Below, piece by piece: positions 63,307 through 64,000 of a DNA stretch of 64,000 bases (within the stretch, counting starts at the first letter, position 1; the number at the start of each line of letters is the position of its first letter). Origin of the DNA: Marispirochaeta sp. (GTDB lineage Bacteria > Spirochaetota > Spirochaetia > JC444 > Marispirochaetaceae); NCBI RefSeq assembly GCF_963668165.1, contig NZ_OY764212.1, positions 310,001 to 374,000 on the forward strand. The letters run 5' to 3'. Position numbers and translations under genes: made by a program. The notes beneath the pieces are model-generated. The model saw nothing but the letters and a program-made list of their open reading frames with translations, was not told where the DNA came from and made no database searches.

Positions 63307-64000
63307 GTGCAATACCGGTAATTTCCGCATCACGGCCTATTAATTCCCGAATCAAGCATTTTTTTGCAGAACAGTTTCCCGGGGAGGAGCCGGTTTTTCT
63401 TACAAGAAAAGATGAGGTGCTTTCCTACCTTAAATACGAATTGCCTGAACTGGTTATCTATTATCTGAGCGATAAGCAGATAAATATCCGCGGAGTTCTG
63501 GATGAGGTCCTTGGGGACCCCTGGATTCTCTATGGTGGGATTATTGGAATACACAAGGAGAATATGTCCGGTGATTTTGAGGAGTATCTGAAACAGTTCA
63601 ACTGTATTTCCCTTATTCCGGAGTATGATCTTGATTTCAGTTTTCCCAGGGCCTTGCGAATCATACAGCAGAACAGGAATATCCTGTTTCATCGGGATTT
63701 ATACAACAAGCTATTTGATTCAATCAGCGGATCCTTCGTGATTGACAATGATCCCTTTGATATAAAGACCTACGCCAATCTTTTGACCAACTATCTGTTC
63801 AACTCCGATTTTATTAACCCGGACCTCCGGGATCGCCTTCAGGTTTCCCTGATGGAACTCCTTATGAACGCGATTGAACACGGAAACTGCCGGATTTCCT
63901 ATAAAGAAAAAAACGCGTGGCTGAAAAATCACAATGATATCTTTGATCTGATCAGAGTGAAAAACAAGAATCCCCGTATTGCCTGCCGCAAGGTACGGTT
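63303..64000 (+). CDS. Receiver-like plus HATPase-type protein, 3' truncated
   Basis: The frame is open to the right edge (232 residues visible). The start ATG at 63303 has AGGAGG upstream and overlaps the previous stop. Residues 1-~120 look like a response-regulator receiver (SYLKYELPELVIYYLSDKQINIRGVLDEV) in which the phospho-acceptor Asp is not apparent. Then MELLMNAIEHGNC resembles the N box of RsbW-type serine kinases (HATPase_c_2). That combination suggests a partner-switch anti-sigma or regulatory kinase. The rest of the ATPase lies beyond the window. Confidence 0.6.
   Translation, partial: MSAIPVISASRPINSRIKHFFAEQFPGEEPVFLTRKDEVLSYLKYELPELVIYYLSDKQINIRGVLDEVLGDPWILYGGIIGIHKENMSGDFEEYLKQFNCISLIPEYDLDFSFPRALRIIQQNRNILFHRDLYNKLFDSISGSFVIDNDPFDIKTYANLLTNYLFNSDFINPDLRDRLQVSLMELLMNAIEHGNCRISYKEKNAWLKNHNDIFDLIRVKNKNPRIACRKVR

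Overview
The window looks like chromosomal DNA from a free-living, probably anaerobic spirochaete. Several things point that way: two adjacent DUF115/Maf-type proteins (flagellin glycosylation) beside a giant acidic protein, the mcsA-mcsB-clpC operon, a complete rnfCDGEAB operon, PEGA-domain and FN3-like periplasmic proteins, and a YesM/YesN-controlled sugar ABC locus. Phylum is inferred from gene content, not from a marker gene; no rRNA or tRNA gene was found.

Layout. 1-7.8 kb is an accessory, surface-polysaccharide region: the tail of a Wzz-like chain-length protein, an AT-rich asparagine-synthase-like gene, a Wza/SLBB export protein, and two secreted SGNH-like lipoproteins, one carrying five 98-residue FN3 repeats. 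7.86-9.25 kb is an IS110-family element with a long structured leader that may encode its guide (bridge/seek) RNA. 9.3-17.4 kb is housekeeping: FmdB-like protein, thiI plus cysteine desulfurase (minus strand), a divergent ArsR regulator and aroB, then hisS-hrpA (minus strand). 17.5-25.1 kb is a minus-strand sugar locus: YesM sensor kinase, YesN regulator, solute-binding protein, two permeases and a GH1 beta-glucosidase, without an ABC ATPase. 25.3-30.7 kb has pcnB, a convergent TPR protein whose terminator lies inside pcnB, a P-loop/Asp23-like protein, a DUF212 protein and an unknown membrane protein leading into rnfCDGEAB (30.7-35.9 kb). This is followed by a GH57 protein that seems to have lost both catalytic residues.

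37.8-53.3 kb holds an FN3-like periplasmic protein, a stand-alone Cas2-like protein, prfB with a programmed +1 frameshift, a CheY-like regulator, a PEGA protein, ftsY, an unknown secreted protein, a LolC/D/E-type exporter, mcsA-mcsB-clpC, a DnaQ-like exonuclease and RNase Z. 53.3-64 kb holds a degenerate GGDEF membrane protein, a Memo-like protein, a minus-strand cluster (acidic protein, GGDEF-like protein, two Maf-like proteins) and a plus-strand set ending in a truncated HATPase-type protein.

The best candidates for a second look are the GH57 pseudoenzyme, the IS110 leader RNA, the lone Cas2-like protein, McsB with altered active-site motifs, the palindrome between the sulfur genes and a Cys-rich ArsR protein, a perfect terminator embedded in pcnB, and the acidic-protein/Maf cluster.
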